Numbered from the stretch's first letter, positions 15,539-24,314 are shown. The stretch: 64,000 bases of DNA from UBA4719 sp038249115 (GCA_038249115.1 JBBRWQ010000002.1:1-64000), one strand, 5' to 3'. Translations and numbers: made by a program. The notes: generated by a model from the letters alone, not told the origin.

Positions 15539-16627
15539 GTGCCATCGCTATCACCGTCCTTCTCCGTGCTGGGACACGAGCAGGTCGCGTTCTGCCACGA
15601 CAAGGCGACGGGACTGCGGGCCATCATCGCGATCTACTCCACGGCGTTGGGTCCGGCTCTGGGCGGCACCCGCTTCTACCCGTATGAGACGGAGCAGGCC
15701 GCCCTCGAGGATGCCCTCCGCCTTTCGCGTGCCATGGCCTACAAGAACGCGCTCTGCGGCCTCGACCATGGTGGCGGCAAGGCCGTCATCATCGGCAACC
15801 CCGCGACGGACAAGAACGAGGCGCGGCTGCGTGCTTACGGCCGGTTCGTGGAGAGCCTGGGCGGGCGCTATGTCACGGCCTGCGACGTCGGCACCTACGT
15901 CGCCGACATGGACATCGTGGGCAAGGAGACCCGCTTTGCCACCGGCCGCAGCGAGGCCAACGGTGGCGCCGGTGACTCCTCAGTGCTCACCGCATACGGC
16001 GTCTTCCAGGGCATGCGTGCGAGCGCCGCCCACGTCTGGGGCAAGCCGAGCCTGGCCGGCAAGACAGTCGGTATCGCGGGGGTGGGCAAGGTCGGACGCC
16101 TCCTGTCCGCCCACCTGCTGTCGGACGGCGCCCGCGTGGTGGTGACCGATGTCAACGGCTCCGCCCTCGACGCCCTGCTCGAGGAGCACAGCGAGATCGA
16201 TGTCGCGGACGACGTCACGGCCCTGGTCCGGACCGAGCTGGATGTCTATGCCCCGTGCGCGCTCGGTGGAGCCCTGGACGATGCGACCGTGCAGGTGCTG
16301 AGCGCCAAGGTGGTCTGCGGAGCCGCCAACAACCAGCTCACCGTCGAAGGGCCTGGCGGAACCGCTGAGGCCTTGATGGCCAGAGGCATCACCTACGCGC
16401 CGGACTTCCTGGTCAACGCAGGTGGCGTCATCCAGGTCAGCGACGAGCTTCACGGCTTCGACTTCGCCCGAGCCAAGCAGCGCACCACGGGCATCTTCGA
16501 CGCGACGGCGGCGGTGCTGCGGGTCGCGGCGGAGCAGAGGATCTCGCCGGCGGAGGCTGCCGATCACCTGGCCGAGGCGCGGATGGCCCAGGTGGGCAGC
16601 AACCGGATCTGGCTCCCTGCCCACTGA
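15539..16627 (+). CDS. Leucine/valine dehydrogenase (Glu/Leu/Phe/Val dehydrogenase family)
   Basis: The 362-residue enzyme oxidatively deaminates branched-chain amino acids to 2-oxo acids with NAD. The catalytic lysine region LDHGGGKAVIIGNP (about residues 75-88), the segment YVTACDVGTYVADMD and the NAD-binding loop GIAGVGKVGR are all present. Length and sequence match Streptomyces valine dehydrogenase and Bacillus leucine dehydrogenase rather than the longer glutamate enzymes. Which branched-chain substrate is preferred cannot be told. The gene lies beside bldC and a 10-bp repeat array, and DUF3073 follows. Confidence 0.92.
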   Translation: MPSLSPSFSVLGHEQVAFCHDKATGLRAIIAIYSTALGPALGGTRFYPYETEQAALEDALRLSRAMAYKNALCGLDHGGGKAVIIGNPATDKNEARLRAYGRFVESLGGRYVTACDVGTYVADMDIVGKETRFATGRSEANGGAGDSSVLTAYGVFQGMRASAAHVWGKPSLAGKTVGIAGVGKVGRLLSAHLLSDGARVVVTDVNGSALDALLEEHSEIDVADDVTALVRTELDVYAPCALGGALDDATVQVLSAKVVCGAANNQLTVEGPGGTAEALMARGITYAPDFLVNAGGVIQVSDELHGFDFARAKQRTTGIFDATAAVLRVAAEQRISPAEAADHLAEARMAQVGSNRIWLPAH

Positions 16628-16789
16628 TCGGTCATCTCAGCACCCGACCAGACGGAACAACCTTTTACCGTGTAGCGTTAGCCTTACGAAAATACGAGAT
16701 TCCCGGGGCCGTTCCGCGATGACTCGAACCACCTTGTGTGGTCCGGTCAGGCGATACCGCCCCGGCATACGCGCGAGGGGGTCGACGTC

Positions 16790-17002
16790 ATGGGACGCGG
16801 CCGGGCCAAAGCCAAGCAGACCAAGGTTGCACGCGAGCTGAAGTACTACAGCCCGAGCACTGACCTGAATGCGCTTGAGCGAGAACTGCATGGTCCGTCG
16901 TTGTTCGACAGCCGGCCGGAGCGTGTCACGCACACTCCCTCGCCGGCCGAGAGCGATGACGGTCCCGACGAATACGACAAATGGGCCTCAGCCGAGAACT
17001 GA
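16790..17002 (+). CDS. DUF3073 domain protein
   Basis: A 70-residue actinobacterial protein beginning MGRGRAKAKQTKVARELKYYSP, the hallmark of DUF3073, followed by an acidic, disordered tail. A GAGGGGG site precedes the ATG at 16790. Its function is unknown; the basic N-terminus suggests nucleic-acid or ribosome contact. It is regularly found close to purM, as here, on the opposite strand and converging. Confidence 0.9.
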   Translation: MGRGRAKAKQTKVARELKYYSPSTDLNALERELHGPSLFDSRPERVTHTPSPAESDDGPDEYDKWASAEN

Positions 17003-17056
17003 CGCGTACCAAACCCTGAGCTCGGAGTCCCGGGCGCGGCGAGTTCTGACGTCTGT

Positions 17057-17099
17057 GCTGGTCAGCTGCTGATCAGCTGCTGATCAGCTGCTGATCAGC
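17057..17099. repeat. Four 10-bp palindromes in an 11-bp tandem array
   Basis: GCTGGTCAGC (17057-17066) is followed by three exact copies of the palindrome GCTGATCAGC (17068-17077, 17079-17088, 17090-17099), each separated by a T. The last copy includes the purM stop codon. The position between converging genes suggests a bidirectional terminator or transcript-end structure, but alternative pairings between units are possible. Confidence 0.85.
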
Positions 17100-18213
17100 G
17101 CGGGTGCGATCCGACGACCTGCACCGAGCCTCCGTCAACGCCCTTGACGTCCCGGATCACCTCAACGCCGTCCTGCACCGGCGCCGTGGTCAGGTCGCTC
17201 ACCTCACCCAGCAGCCACGCCTTGATGCCCTGAGCCTTCGAGGTGGCGATCGCCAGGTCAGCCTGAGCCGCCGGCAGGACCGCCACGAAGCCGATGCCCA
17301 TGTTGAGCGTGCGCTCGAGGTCCGCGACCGGCACCTGACCCAGGTCGCGGACCACGTCGAAGACCGCGGGCGGGGTCCACGTCGAGCGGTCGACCCGGGC
17401 GAAGGCACTCTTCGGCAGCACGCGCGCCAGGTTTGCTGCCAGGCCGCCGCCGGTGACGTGGCTCAGGGCGTGGATGTCGATACCGTCGGTGCGGATCAGG
17501 TCGAGCAGGTCCCGCGCATAGACCCGGGTGGGTTCCAGCAGCTCCTCCCCCAGGCTCCGGCCGAACTCCGCCACCTGTCGGTCCAGGGCCCACCCAGCGG
17601 TGGCAAAGACCTTGCGGACCAGCGAGTACCCGTTGGAGTGCAGCCCGGACGAGGCGAAGGCCAGCACGACGTCGCCGGCCACCACGCGATGCGGGCCCAG
17701 GATGTCGGCATACTCCACGACCCCGGTCGCGGCGCCCGCGCAGTCGTACTCGTCGGGCTCCAGCAGCCCGGGGTGCTCGGCGGTCTCGCCGCCGATCAGG
17801 GCGACCCCTGCGCTCTGGCAACCGGCCGCGATACCGGAGACGATGGCTGCGATCCGCTCGGGCACGACCTTGCCGGTGGCGATGTAGTCGGTCATGAACA
17901 GCGGCTCGGCGCCACAGACGACGATGTCGTCGACGACCATGCCGACCAGGTCGAACCCGATCGTGTCGTGCTTGTCCATGGCCTGCGCGATGGCGACCTT
18001 GGTGCCCACGCCGTCAGTACTGGTGGCCAGCACCGGCCGGGTCATCCTCGCCAGCACACTCGCGTCGAACATCCCCGCGAAGCCGCCCAGCCCGCCCAGC
18101 ACCTCGGGGCGCTGCGCCTGCTTGACCGAGGCCTTCATCAGCTCAATGGCCTTGTCGCCCGCCTCGACGTCCACGCCCGCGCCGGCATAGGTGATGGGGG
18201 TGGTCTGCGACAT
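17095..18213 (-). CDS. purM: Phosphoribosylformylglycinamidine cyclo-ligase (AIR synthetase)
   Basis: A 372-residue PurM that closes the imidazole ring of AIR with ATP, step five of purine synthesis. Visible motifs are YAGAGVDVEAGDKAIELMK, LATSTDGVGTKVAIA, GFDLVGMVVDDIVVCGAEP, LIGGETAEHPG and HVTGGGLAANLARVLP. The ATG at 18213 was chosen; a GTG one codon upstream is less likely. The start overlaps the purF stop by one base, so purF-purM is a translationally coupled operon. Its own stop lies inside the palindromic array. Confidence 0.97.
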   Translation of the reverse strand: MSQTTPITYAGAGVDVEAGDKAIELMKASVKQAQRPEVLGGLGGFAGMFDASVLARMTRPVLATSTDGVGTKVAIAQAMDKHDTIGFDLVGMVVDDIVVCGAEPLFMTDYIATGKVVPERIAAIVSGIAAGCQSAGVALIGGETAEHPGLLEPDEYDCAGAATGVVEYADILGPHRVVAGDVVLAFASSGLHSNGYSLVRKVFATAGWALDRQVAEFGRSLGEELLEPTRVYARDLLDLIRTDGIDIHALSHVTGGGLAANLARVLPKSAFARVDRSTWTPPAVFDVVRDLGQVPVADLERTLNMGIGFVAVLPAAQADLAIATSKAQGIKAWLLGEVSDLTTAPVQDGVEVIRDVKGVDGGSVQVVGSHPR

Positions 18214-19781
18214 CACGGACGGGTGAGCGCGTCAGCCGCGCCTCCGGAGATACCGGTCCCGACACCCTCGGCGTCCAGGCGTCCGGGCGTCGGGTTCTCG
18301 AGCCCCGGCAGCGCCTCGAGGAAATGCTTGCCGAGCAGGGTCGAGTCGGGCAGCGCGATCGGGTAGTCACCAGTGAAACAAGCCGCGCACAGACGCGAGC
18401 GCGGTTGGCCCGTCGCCTCGATCATCGCGTCCTCGCTGAGGTAGCCCAGGCTGTCGGCACCGATGCTGGCCCGGATCTCCTCGACCTTGAGGCCGGTGGC
18501 GATCAGCTCGGCGCGGGTGGCGAAGTCGATCCCGTAGAAGCAGGGCCACTGCACCGGCGGGCTTGAGATGCGGACATGGATCTCGGCCGCCCCCGCTTCT
18601 CGGAGCAGGCGGATCTGGGCGCGCTGGGTGTTACCGCGGACGATCGAGTCGTCGACGACCACCAGACGCTTGCCGCGGATCACGGACTCGAGGGCGTTGA
18701 GCTTCAGCCGGATGCCGAGCTGACGCAGCGTCTGGCTCGGCTGGATGAAGGTCCGGCCGACGTAGGCGTTCTTGACGAAGCCCTGCCCATAGGGGATGCC
18801 GCTGGCTTCCGCATAACCGATCGCGGCAGGAGTGCCGGACTCGGGCACGGGAATGACGAGGTCGGCCTCGACCGGGTGCTCCGTGGCCAGGCGGCGACCC
18901 ATCTCGACCCGGGCCTCGTGGACCGACCGCCCGGCGATGGTCGCGTCGGGGCGGGCGAGATAGACGTACTCGAACACGCAGCCCTTGGGATCGGCCTCGG
19001 CAAAACGGTGGGAACGCAGGCCGTCCTGGTCGATGACGATGAGCTCACCCGGCTCCACCTCGCGGATCACGCTCGCGCCGACAGTTGCCAGCGCCGAGGC
19101 CTCACTGGCCACGACCCAGCCGCGCTCGAGGCGACCGAGGACCAGCGGGCGGATGCCCTGAGGGTCGCGGGCGGCATACAGCGTCGTCTCGTCCATGAAG
19201 ACGAAGCTGAAGGCGCCCTTGAGCCGGGGCAGCACATCAAGCGCGGTGTTCTCGAGGCTTCGGTCCGGCTCGTCCGAGAGCATCGCCGTCACCAGCGCGG
19301 TATCGGTGGTGTTGCCCCGATGAAGCTCGCCGCCCAGCTTGCCGGCGAATGCGTCACCATGCTTGTCGAGCAGCATCGCGCTCAGCTCAGCCGAGTTCGT
19401 GAGGTTGCCGTTGTGGGCCAGTGCGACGGTGGAGTCGTCCGTGCCTCCGAGCGTCGGCTGCGCGTTCTCCCAGTTGCTGCCACCCGTCGTGGAGTAGCGG
19501 CAGTGGCCGATGGCCAGGTGGCCTTTCAACGAACCAAGACTGGCCTCGTCGAAGACCTGCGAGACCAGGCCCATGTCCTTGTAGACCAGCAGCCGATGAC
19601 CGTCGCTGGCAGCGATTCCGGCCGACTCCTGACCGCGGTGCTGCAAGGCATAGAGCCCGAAGTAGGTCAGCTTGGCGACGTCCTCGCCCGGGGCCCAGAC
19701 TCCGAAGACCCCGCAGGCGTCCTGAGGTCCCTTTTCGCCGGGAAGAAGGTCATGAGTCAGTCGCCCATCGCCGCGTGCCAC
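18213..19781 (-). CDS. purF: Amidophosphoribosyltransferase
   Basis: A 522-residue PurF that makes phosphoribosylamine from PRPP and glutamine, the first committed step of purine synthesis. After a 22-residue propeptide the catalytic N-terminal cysteine Cys23 begins CGVFGVW, the class-II glutaminase domain. The phosphoribosyltransferase domain carries the PRPP loop VVVDDSIVRGNT. The cysteines in LCAACFTGDYP point to the oxygen-sensitive 4Fe-4S form seen in Bacillus. It is followed directly by purM. Confidence 0.97.
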   Translation of the reverse strand: MARGDGRLTHDLLPGEKGPQDACGVFGVWAPGEDVAKLTYFGLYALQHRGQESAGIAASDGHRLLVYKDMGLVSQVFDEASLGSLKGHLAIGHCRYSTTGGSNWENAQPTLGGTDDSTVALAHNGNLTNSAELSAMLLDKHGDAFAGKLGGELHRGNTTDTALVTAMLSDEPDRSLENTALDVLPRLKGAFSFVFMDETTLYAARDPQGIRPLVLGRLERGWVVASEASALATVGASVIREVEPGELIVIDQDGLRSHRFAEADPKGCVFEYVYLARPDATIAGRSVHEARVEMGRRLATEHPVEADLVIPVPESGTPAAIGYAEASGIPYGQGFVKNAYVGRTFIQPSQTLRQLGIRLKLNALESVIRGKRLVVVDDSIVRGNTQRAQIRLLREAGAAEIHVRISSPPVQWPCFYGIDFATRAELIATGLKVEEIRASIGADSLGYLSEDAMIEATGQPRSRLCAACFTGDYPIALPDSTLLGKHFLEALPGLENPTPGRLDAEGVGTGISGGAADALTRP

Positions 19782-19855
19782 GTGGCCAGTGTTCCACAGC
19801 CGACTCCCCTCGGCCGACGCCCACAGGCTTCGGTCGTGGCCCGCGGCCGCTCCGC

Positions 19856-20104
19856 TCAGCGGCGCTTGTCGAGCAGGGCTGCGACGATGCCCCCGGCAAG
19901 CACGCCGAACGCGGCGCAGATCAGACCCAGGAAACCCAGCGTGACGGAGGTGTCGTAACGGGCATCCTCCGGGCCGATCACGCTGATCACGAATCCGCCG
20001 AGGAGCCCCAGCAGAGCGCCGGTGAACAGGAACGCGGCGAACCTGGGGTGTCTGCGCGCTGTGCGGGGTGTACCAGGTGTTTGCTTGCCAGGCTGCTCAG
20101 TCAC
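19856..20104 (-). CDS. Small two-helix membrane protein of unknown function
   Basis: From a GTG at 20104 the product has 82 residues: a basic N-terminus (GKQTPGTPRTARRHPR), then two hydrophobic helices (FLFTGALLGLLGGFVISVI and GFLGLICAAFGVLAGGIVAALL) and a short DKRR tail. The frame stays open to 20173, but that start would overlap the SigK-type promoter of the divergent gene. No family was recognised. It is transcribed towards purF, 74 bp before purF's start, so it may share regulation with the purine genes. Confidence 0.6.
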   Translation of the reverse strand: MTEQPGKQTPGTPRTARRHPRFAAFLFTGALLGLLGGFVISVIGPEDARYDTSVTLGFLGLICAAFGVLAGGIVAALLDKRR

Positions 20105-20173
20105 CGGTCCACGGTATTCGACTCTGGTGATTGACGCTGGTGCCCCACCGGTGCGGCTATCTCCGCCGGCCAC

Positions 20174-20200
20174 CCATCCGCGGGGACGGCCGCTCCGAAC
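20174..20200 (+). promoter_or_regulatory. SigK-type promoter of the molybdopterin oxidoreductase gene
   Basis: CCATCC (20174-20179) and CGAAC (20196-20200) are separated by 16 bp. Mycobacterial SigK promoters are CCATCC-N16-19-CGAAT, so the -35 is exact and the -10 differs at one base. The ATG follows the -10 by 7 nt, giving a leaderless mRNA. Confidence 0.65.
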
Positions 20201-20207
20201 AGCACAT

Positions 20208-21779
20208 ATGGGCCGACTCGCCGCACACCTGCCAAAAGCACGAACGCTGGCCTATGCCGCGACGGGCGCGCTCGCCGCCATCGGAGGTATCGCGGCCGCC
20301 CACCTGGTCGCGGGACTGACCAACCCCGCCGCGTCACCGGTGCTCGCTGTCGGCGCGGTGGTCATCGACGCCACCCCGACTCCGGTCAAGGAATATGCCG
20401 TCGCGCAGTTCGGCACGGCCGACAAGCCGATCCTGCTGGCAACCGTCACCGTGGTCACCCTCGTCGCCGCCGCGATCGCCGGCGTGCTGTCCCGCCGGAG
20501 GGTGTGGCCGGGCATCGGGTTCATCGTGCTGTTGACCGGGCTGGCCACCGCGGCAGCCCTCACCCGGGCCGTAACAGCCCCCTCCGATGCCATTCCCGGA
20601 GTCATCTCCGCGGTCGTCGGCCTTGGCATCCTGCTCGGTCTGCGCGGCATCGTGGCCCGAAGCGAGTCCACGACGTCGGGCGAGGACGGACACGAGCTGC
20701 CGGCGACGGCATACCCCACCTCGCACGATGGCCGTCGGCAGTTCCTGATCGGCGCAGCCGCAGTGACCGTCGGTGCGGCCGGAGCAGCGGCGTTCGGTCA
20801 GAAGCTCGCCGCGGCCGACGCGGTCCCGCAGGTCACGCTCCCCGCACCGACCGACGCCGCCGGCACCTTCCCGAAAGGCGTTGAAGGTCAGGTACCTGGG
20901 ATCACTCCGCTACGGACCAGCAACGGCTCGTTCTACCGGGTGGACACGAACCTGACCGTGCCTCGGGTCAACGCCGACCGCTGGCAGCTCGACATCGACG
21001 GCATGGTCGACAAGCCGATGACCATCACCTATGAGCAGCTGATGGCGATGCCGATGATCGAACGGGACATCACGCTCACCTGTGTCAGCAACGAGGTCGG
21101 CGGGGGCTATGTCGGCGGGGCTCGATGGCAGGGTGTCCGGCTCGCGGATCTGCTCGACCGGGTCGGCGTTCGGCCCGGCGCCGACCAGCTGCTCAGCACG
21201 GCCGTCGACGGGTTCCAGATCGGCACGCCGATGGAGGTCGTCCGGGACGGCCGCGACGCGATGATCGCCGTCGGCATGAACGGTAAGCCGTTGCCGGCCA
21301 TCCATGGGTTCCCAGCGCGGATCGTCACCCCCGGGCTGTACGGCTTCGTCAGCGCGACAAAGTGGCTGGCCAAGCTGACCGCCACGACCTACGCGAAGGA
21401 CGTCTCGTACTGGACCAAACGCGACTGGGCCACCGATGCGCCCATCAAGATGTCCGCACGCGTCGATACCCCGCGTCCCTTGTCGACGATCAAGGCCGGT
21501 ATGACGGCCATCGGCGGTGTCGCATGGGCACAGCACATCGGTATCGCGGGGGTCGAGGTCAGCATCGACGACGGCCCGTGGCAGAAGACCAAGCTCGGTC
21601 CGGACGTGGGCCTCGACTACTGGCGCCAGTGGTACCTGCCCTGGAACGCCACGTCCGGTCGCCATTCCTTCAGGGTGCGGGCCACCGACCGCAAGGGAGC
21701 CTTGCAGGTCTCACAACGTGCCAAGCCGTTCCCCAACGGCTCCAGCGGCATCCAGGAGGTTGTCGTGTTCGTCGATTGA
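20208..21779 (+). CDS. Membrane-bound sulfite-oxidase-family molybdopterin oxidoreductase
   Basis: The 523-residue protein begins with four to five membrane helices (about residues 12-150). A twin-arginine-like segment GRRQFLIGAAAVTVG lies near residue 176, followed by an extracytoplasmic domain. That domain has the Mo-pterin fold of the sulfite oxidase family, with the metal-ligand cysteine Cys292 in LTCVSNEVGGG, and then a dimerisation domain (AGVEVSIDDGPWQ, WRQWYLPW). It may reduce or oxidise sulfur compounds such as methionine sulfoxide at the cell surface; the true substrate is unknown. A SigK-like promoter stands directly before the ATG, placing it in the same regulon as the fasciclin protein that follows. 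Confidence 0.88.
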   Translation: MGRLAAHLPKARTLAYAATGALAAIGGIAAAHLVAGLTNPAASPVLAVGAVVIDATPTPVKEYAVAQFGTADKPILLATVTVVTLVAAAIAGVLSRRRVWPGIGFIVLLTGLATAAALTRAVTAPSDAIPGVISAVVGLGILLGLRGIVARSESTTSGEDGHELPATAYPTSHDGRRQFLIGAAAVTVGAAGAAAFGQKLAAADAVPQVTLPAPTDAAGTFPKGVEGQVPGITPLRTSNGSFYRVDTNLTVPRVNADRWQLDIDGMVDKPMTITYEQLMAMPMIERDITLTCVSNEVGGGYVGGARWQGVRLADLLDRVGVRPGADQLLSTAVDGFQIGTPMEVVRDGRDAMIAVGMNGKPLPAIHGFPARIVTPGLYGFVSATKWLAKLTATTYAKDVSYWTKRDWATDAPIKMSARVDTPRPLSTIKAGMTAIGGVAWAQHIGIAGVEVSIDDGPWQKTKLGPDVGLDYWRQWYLPWNATSGRHSFRVRATDRKGALQVSQRAKPFPNGSSGIQEVVVFVD

Positions 21780-21821
21780 GCTGACGCGGCACCACAGGCT
21801 TGAAAAAGATTGCCGCAGAAG

Positions 21822-21849
21822 CCAATCCGCTTCAACGGCGGCTCCGAAT
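21822..21849 (+). promoter_or_regulatory. SigK-type promoter of the fasciclin lipoprotein gene
   Basis: CCAATCC (21822-21828) and CGAAT (21845-21849) are separated by 16 bp. The -10 is the exact SigK -10; the -35 has one inserted A relative to CCATCC. It lies about 80 bp before the ATG at 21932, leaving a normal untranslated leader. Confidence 0.62.
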
Positions 21850-21931
21850 CACCGGTACAAGACGACCACAGCAACACGGTCACCACGTTCTACTCAGATC
21901 CGATCAACGTCCACTCACCAAGGAGAACACC

Positions 21932-22567
21932 ATGAACTTCCGTAGCCGCGGCATCGTCGCAGCAGTTGCACTCGCCCTCCCGCTGACCCTCGCCGCCTGC
22001 GGCAGCTCGGACACCGAGACAGCAGCCGCCCCCATGGCATCGGCAAGCAAGGCGGCCCCCGAGGCCAGCACTGCGCCGATGGCTGACGCGTCGGCCGCCG
22101 TGTTCGGCTCGGGCTGCGCGGCAGTGCCGAAGGACGGCAAGGGCAGTTTCAACGGCATGGCCACCGACCCGGTTGCCACCGCCGCCAGCAACAACCCATT
22201 GCTGACGACCCTGGTCACCGCTGTTGGCGCTGCCGGTCTGGGCGACACGCTGAACACCACCCCGGACATCACCGTGTTCGCGCCGGTCGACTCGGCCTTC
22301 GCCAAGCTTCCGCCGGCAGCGCTCAAGGCCGCCCTGGACGACCCCAAGGGCCTGCTGACCAAGATCCTGACCAACCACGTGGTCGTGGGCAAGCTCAGCC
22401 CGGACATGCTCGCGGGTGACCACAAGACCCTCGAGGGCGGCACGCTCACGATCACCGGATCGGGCGAGTCCTTCAAGGTCAACGGAGGCAGCAACATCAT
22501 CTGCGGCAACGTCCCCACGGCGAACGCCACGGTCTACATCGTCGATGGTGTCCTGCTCCCGTCCTGA
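21932..22567 (+). CDS. Fasciclin-domain lipoprotein (MPT83/MPT70-like)
   Basis: The 211-residue protein has a lipoprotein signal peptide with lipobox LAAC (Cys at about residue 23), an alanine-serine-rich linker and one FAS1 domain. The FAS1 hallmarks are ITVFAPVDSAFAKLP and, near the end, NATVYIVDGVLLP. Two cysteines (SGCAAVPKDG and NIICGNVP) probably form the disulfide known from MPT70. The ATG has an AAGGAG site. As in mycobacteria, where MPT83 is the main SigK-dependent antigen, it lies next to sigK-rskA and behind a SigK-like promoter. Confidence 0.92.
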   Translation: MNFRSRGIVAAVALALPLTLAACGSSDTETAAAPMASASKAAPEASTAPMADASAAVFGSGCAAVPKDGKGSFNGMATDPVATAASNNPLLTTLVTAVGAAGLGDTLNTTPDITVFAPVDSAFAKLPPAALKAALDDPKGLLTKILTNHVVVGKLSPDMLAGDHKTLEGGTLTITGSGESFKVNGGSNIICGNVPTANATVYIVDGVLLPS

Positions 22568-22608
22568 TCCCCAACGCCCAGCAGACACAACCCAACCGAT
22601 AGCGCATC

Positions 22609-23223
22609 ATGGTTCGCATGACACTGGTCCCCGAGGGCGAGCTTGCCTCTGCCTCGGGGACCGGTGCGCCTTCGGCCAACGAGGAGCTGGTTCAGCTCCT
22701 CAGGGCATGCTCCCTGGGCGAGGAGGCTGCATTCGCCACGCTGTATGACGCAACGGCAGCCCGGCTGTTCGGCCTGGTCCTTCGTACCGTGCGAAACCGG
22801 GCACAGGCCGAGGAAGTCACCCAAGATGCCTATCTGGACATCTGGCGCAACAGCGCCAGGTTCGACCCCGGTCGCGGCAGCGCACTCAGCTGGTTGATGA
22901 CGATCGGACACCGGAAGGCGGTGGATCGGGTGCGTTCAGCAGAGGCAACGCGGCGCAGGGACACCGCATACGAAGCGCGTGAGCAGGCCGCCCCGTTCGA
23001 CCAGACCGTCGAGGAAGCCCACCGTAACCTGGACGCCCAACGAGTCCGTAAAGCCCTCGCTACCTTGACCGCAGCGCAGCGCGGCGCACTCGAGCTCGCC
23101 TACTTCGGCGGCTACACGCATAGCGAGGTGGCCGTCATGCTGGACCTCCCGCTCGGCACCGCCAAGACTCGCATCCGCGACGGACTCATCCGACTGCGCG
23201 ACAACCTAGGACTTGAATCATGA
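22609..23223 (+). CDS. sigK: ECF sigma factor SigK
   Basis: A 204-residue extracytoplasmic-function sigma factor. Region 2 (EEAAFATLYDATAARLFGLV, AEEVTQDAYLDIWRNSARFDP, SALSWLMTIGHRKAVDRVR) and region 4 (LTAAQRGALELAYFGGYTHSEVAVMLDLPLGTAKTRIRDGL) are complete. The AYLDIWRN and RKAVDRVRSAEA segments are as in mycobacterial SigK. It is co-transcribed with its anti-sigma gene, overlapping by 4 bp (ATGA). A second start at 22618 is possible. Two SigK-like promoters lie just upstream, at 20174 and 21822. Confidence 0.9.
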   Translation: MVRMTLVPEGELASASGTGAPSANEELVQLLRACSLGEEAAFATLYDATAARLFGLVLRTVRNRAQAEEVTQDAYLDIWRNSARFDPGRGSALSWLMTIGHRKAVDRVRSAEATRRRDTAYEAREQAAPFDQTVEEAHRNLDAQRVRKALATLTAAQRGALELAYFGGYTHSEVAVMLDLPLGTAKTRIRDGLIRLRDNLGLES

Positions 23224-23966
23224 ATGACGACGACATCCACGGCCTCTCGGGGGCATACGCCGTCGACGCCGTCGACGACGTCGAACGCGCCCGATTCGAG
23301 GCTCACCTGGCCGGCTGCTCAGAGTGCCGGGACGAGGTGGCGAGCCTGCGTGCCGCCGCCACCGAGCTGACCTCGCTCACGCTCACCACCCCGCCCGCCT
23401 CGTTGCGCGCGTCGATCCTGGGAGACGTCAGCGACGTCCGGCCGTTGCCTCCTCTGGTGGTTCCCGACGAGGCCCCTTCTGCCGTGACCAGCCTGGAGTC
23501 CAAGCGTTCCGAACGTGCCCAGCGCGCACCCCTCCGGCAGTGGCTGGCAGGTGTTGCCGCGGCCGCAGTCCTGGCCACGGGCGGTCTGGTGTGGCACCCG
23601 TGGTCCTCCGACACCGGCACCGTCCAGCTGACGGCGATGGAGCAGGTGCTGCAGGCCAAGGACGCGCAGCGCTTCGTGCAGAAGGTCGGCGACGCGACGG
23701 CAACGATCGTGCGCTCACCCAGTTTGAAGAAGGCAGTCATCGTGACCGCCAACATGCCGAACGCTCCAGAGGGAAAGGTCTACGAGCTCTGGCTCCAGCA
23801 GGGCGAGAGCATGATCCGGGCCGGTTTGATGCCAGCAGGTGACGCCAACACGGTCCTGCTTGAGGGTGACGCCGCGAGCGCTTCGGCCGTCGGCATCACG
23901 GTCGAGCCTGCAAGCGGGTCCGAAACACCTACCCTGCCCCCGGTCGCCGTGATCAGCTTCGCCTGA
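23220..23966 (+). CDS. rskA: Anti-sigma-K factor RskA
   Basis: A 248-residue single-pass anti-sigma factor. The cytosolic N-terminus carries the anti-sigma domain with a HLAGCSEC zinc-type motif (about residues 29-36), one membrane helix follows (WLAGVAAAAVLATGGLVW, about 102-119), and the outer domain is the RskA type, with KVYELWLQQGESMIRAGLMP and the tail VAVISFA. It is expected to hold SigK at the membrane until intramembrane proteolysis releases it. Overlap with sigK ensures balanced production. Confidence 0.92.
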   Translation: MNDDDIHGLSGAYAVDAVDDVERARFEAHLAGCSECRDEVASLRAAATELTSLTLTTPPASLRASILGDVSDVRPLPPLVVPDEAPSAVTSLESKRSERAQRAPLRQWLAGVAAAAVLATGGLVWHPWSSDTGTVQLTAMEQVLQAKDAQRFVQKVGDATATIVRSPSLKKAVIVTANMPNAPEGKVYELWLQQGESMIRAGLMPAGDANTVLLEGDAASASAVGITVEPASGSETPTLPPVAVISFA

Positions 23967-24098
23967 GTCGGGATCGAGCCTTCACCCGTTGGTTGCTGAG
24001 AATCGTCGACGCCACGTATTTTCGTCGGCTCCGCCCTAACTCCCGTGGAGAGCGGACCTTGCGGGATCTCAGCTCGTGCAAAAAACGCTCGTTGGCGG

Positions 24099-24314
24099 TC
24101 AGACAAGGCTCTCTTGGCTCTGTAGCTGACGACGCTCGTCGAGCAGGACTCGTGCCCCGGACAACAGGAGCTGGGGTTCGTGCTTCCGGTAGTCGTGGGC
24201 GCAGAACAGCAGTTCGTAGTCGCCTCGGTTCGGGATGGACACACTAACCAGCACGTAGGCCCGGACGCCGCACCGATCGCAACGATCCGCTTTGGTAAGA
24301 ACGACAGTGGCCAT
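24099..24314 (-). CDS. DUF7455-type small zinc-ribbon-like protein
   Basis: The 71-residue protein contains ADRCDRCGVRAYV and LLFCAHDYRKHEPQL, a CxxC and a CxxH pair that could bind one zinc ion. This is the pattern of a widespread short actinobacterial family of unknown function. An AAGGAGG site lies 7 nt before the ATG. It is longer at the C-terminus than most relatives. It converges on rskA, with about 130 bp between containing nothing recognisable. Confidence 0.82.
   Translation of the reverse strand: MATVVLTKADRCDRCGVRAYVLVSVSIPNRGDYELLFCAHDYRKHEPQLLLSGARVLLDERRQLQSQESLV

Noticed and set aside
22561..22608. Possible third SigK promoter directly before sigK
   Set aside because: CCAAC and CGAT strings occur, but the spacing does not fit the 16-bp pattern of the other two.
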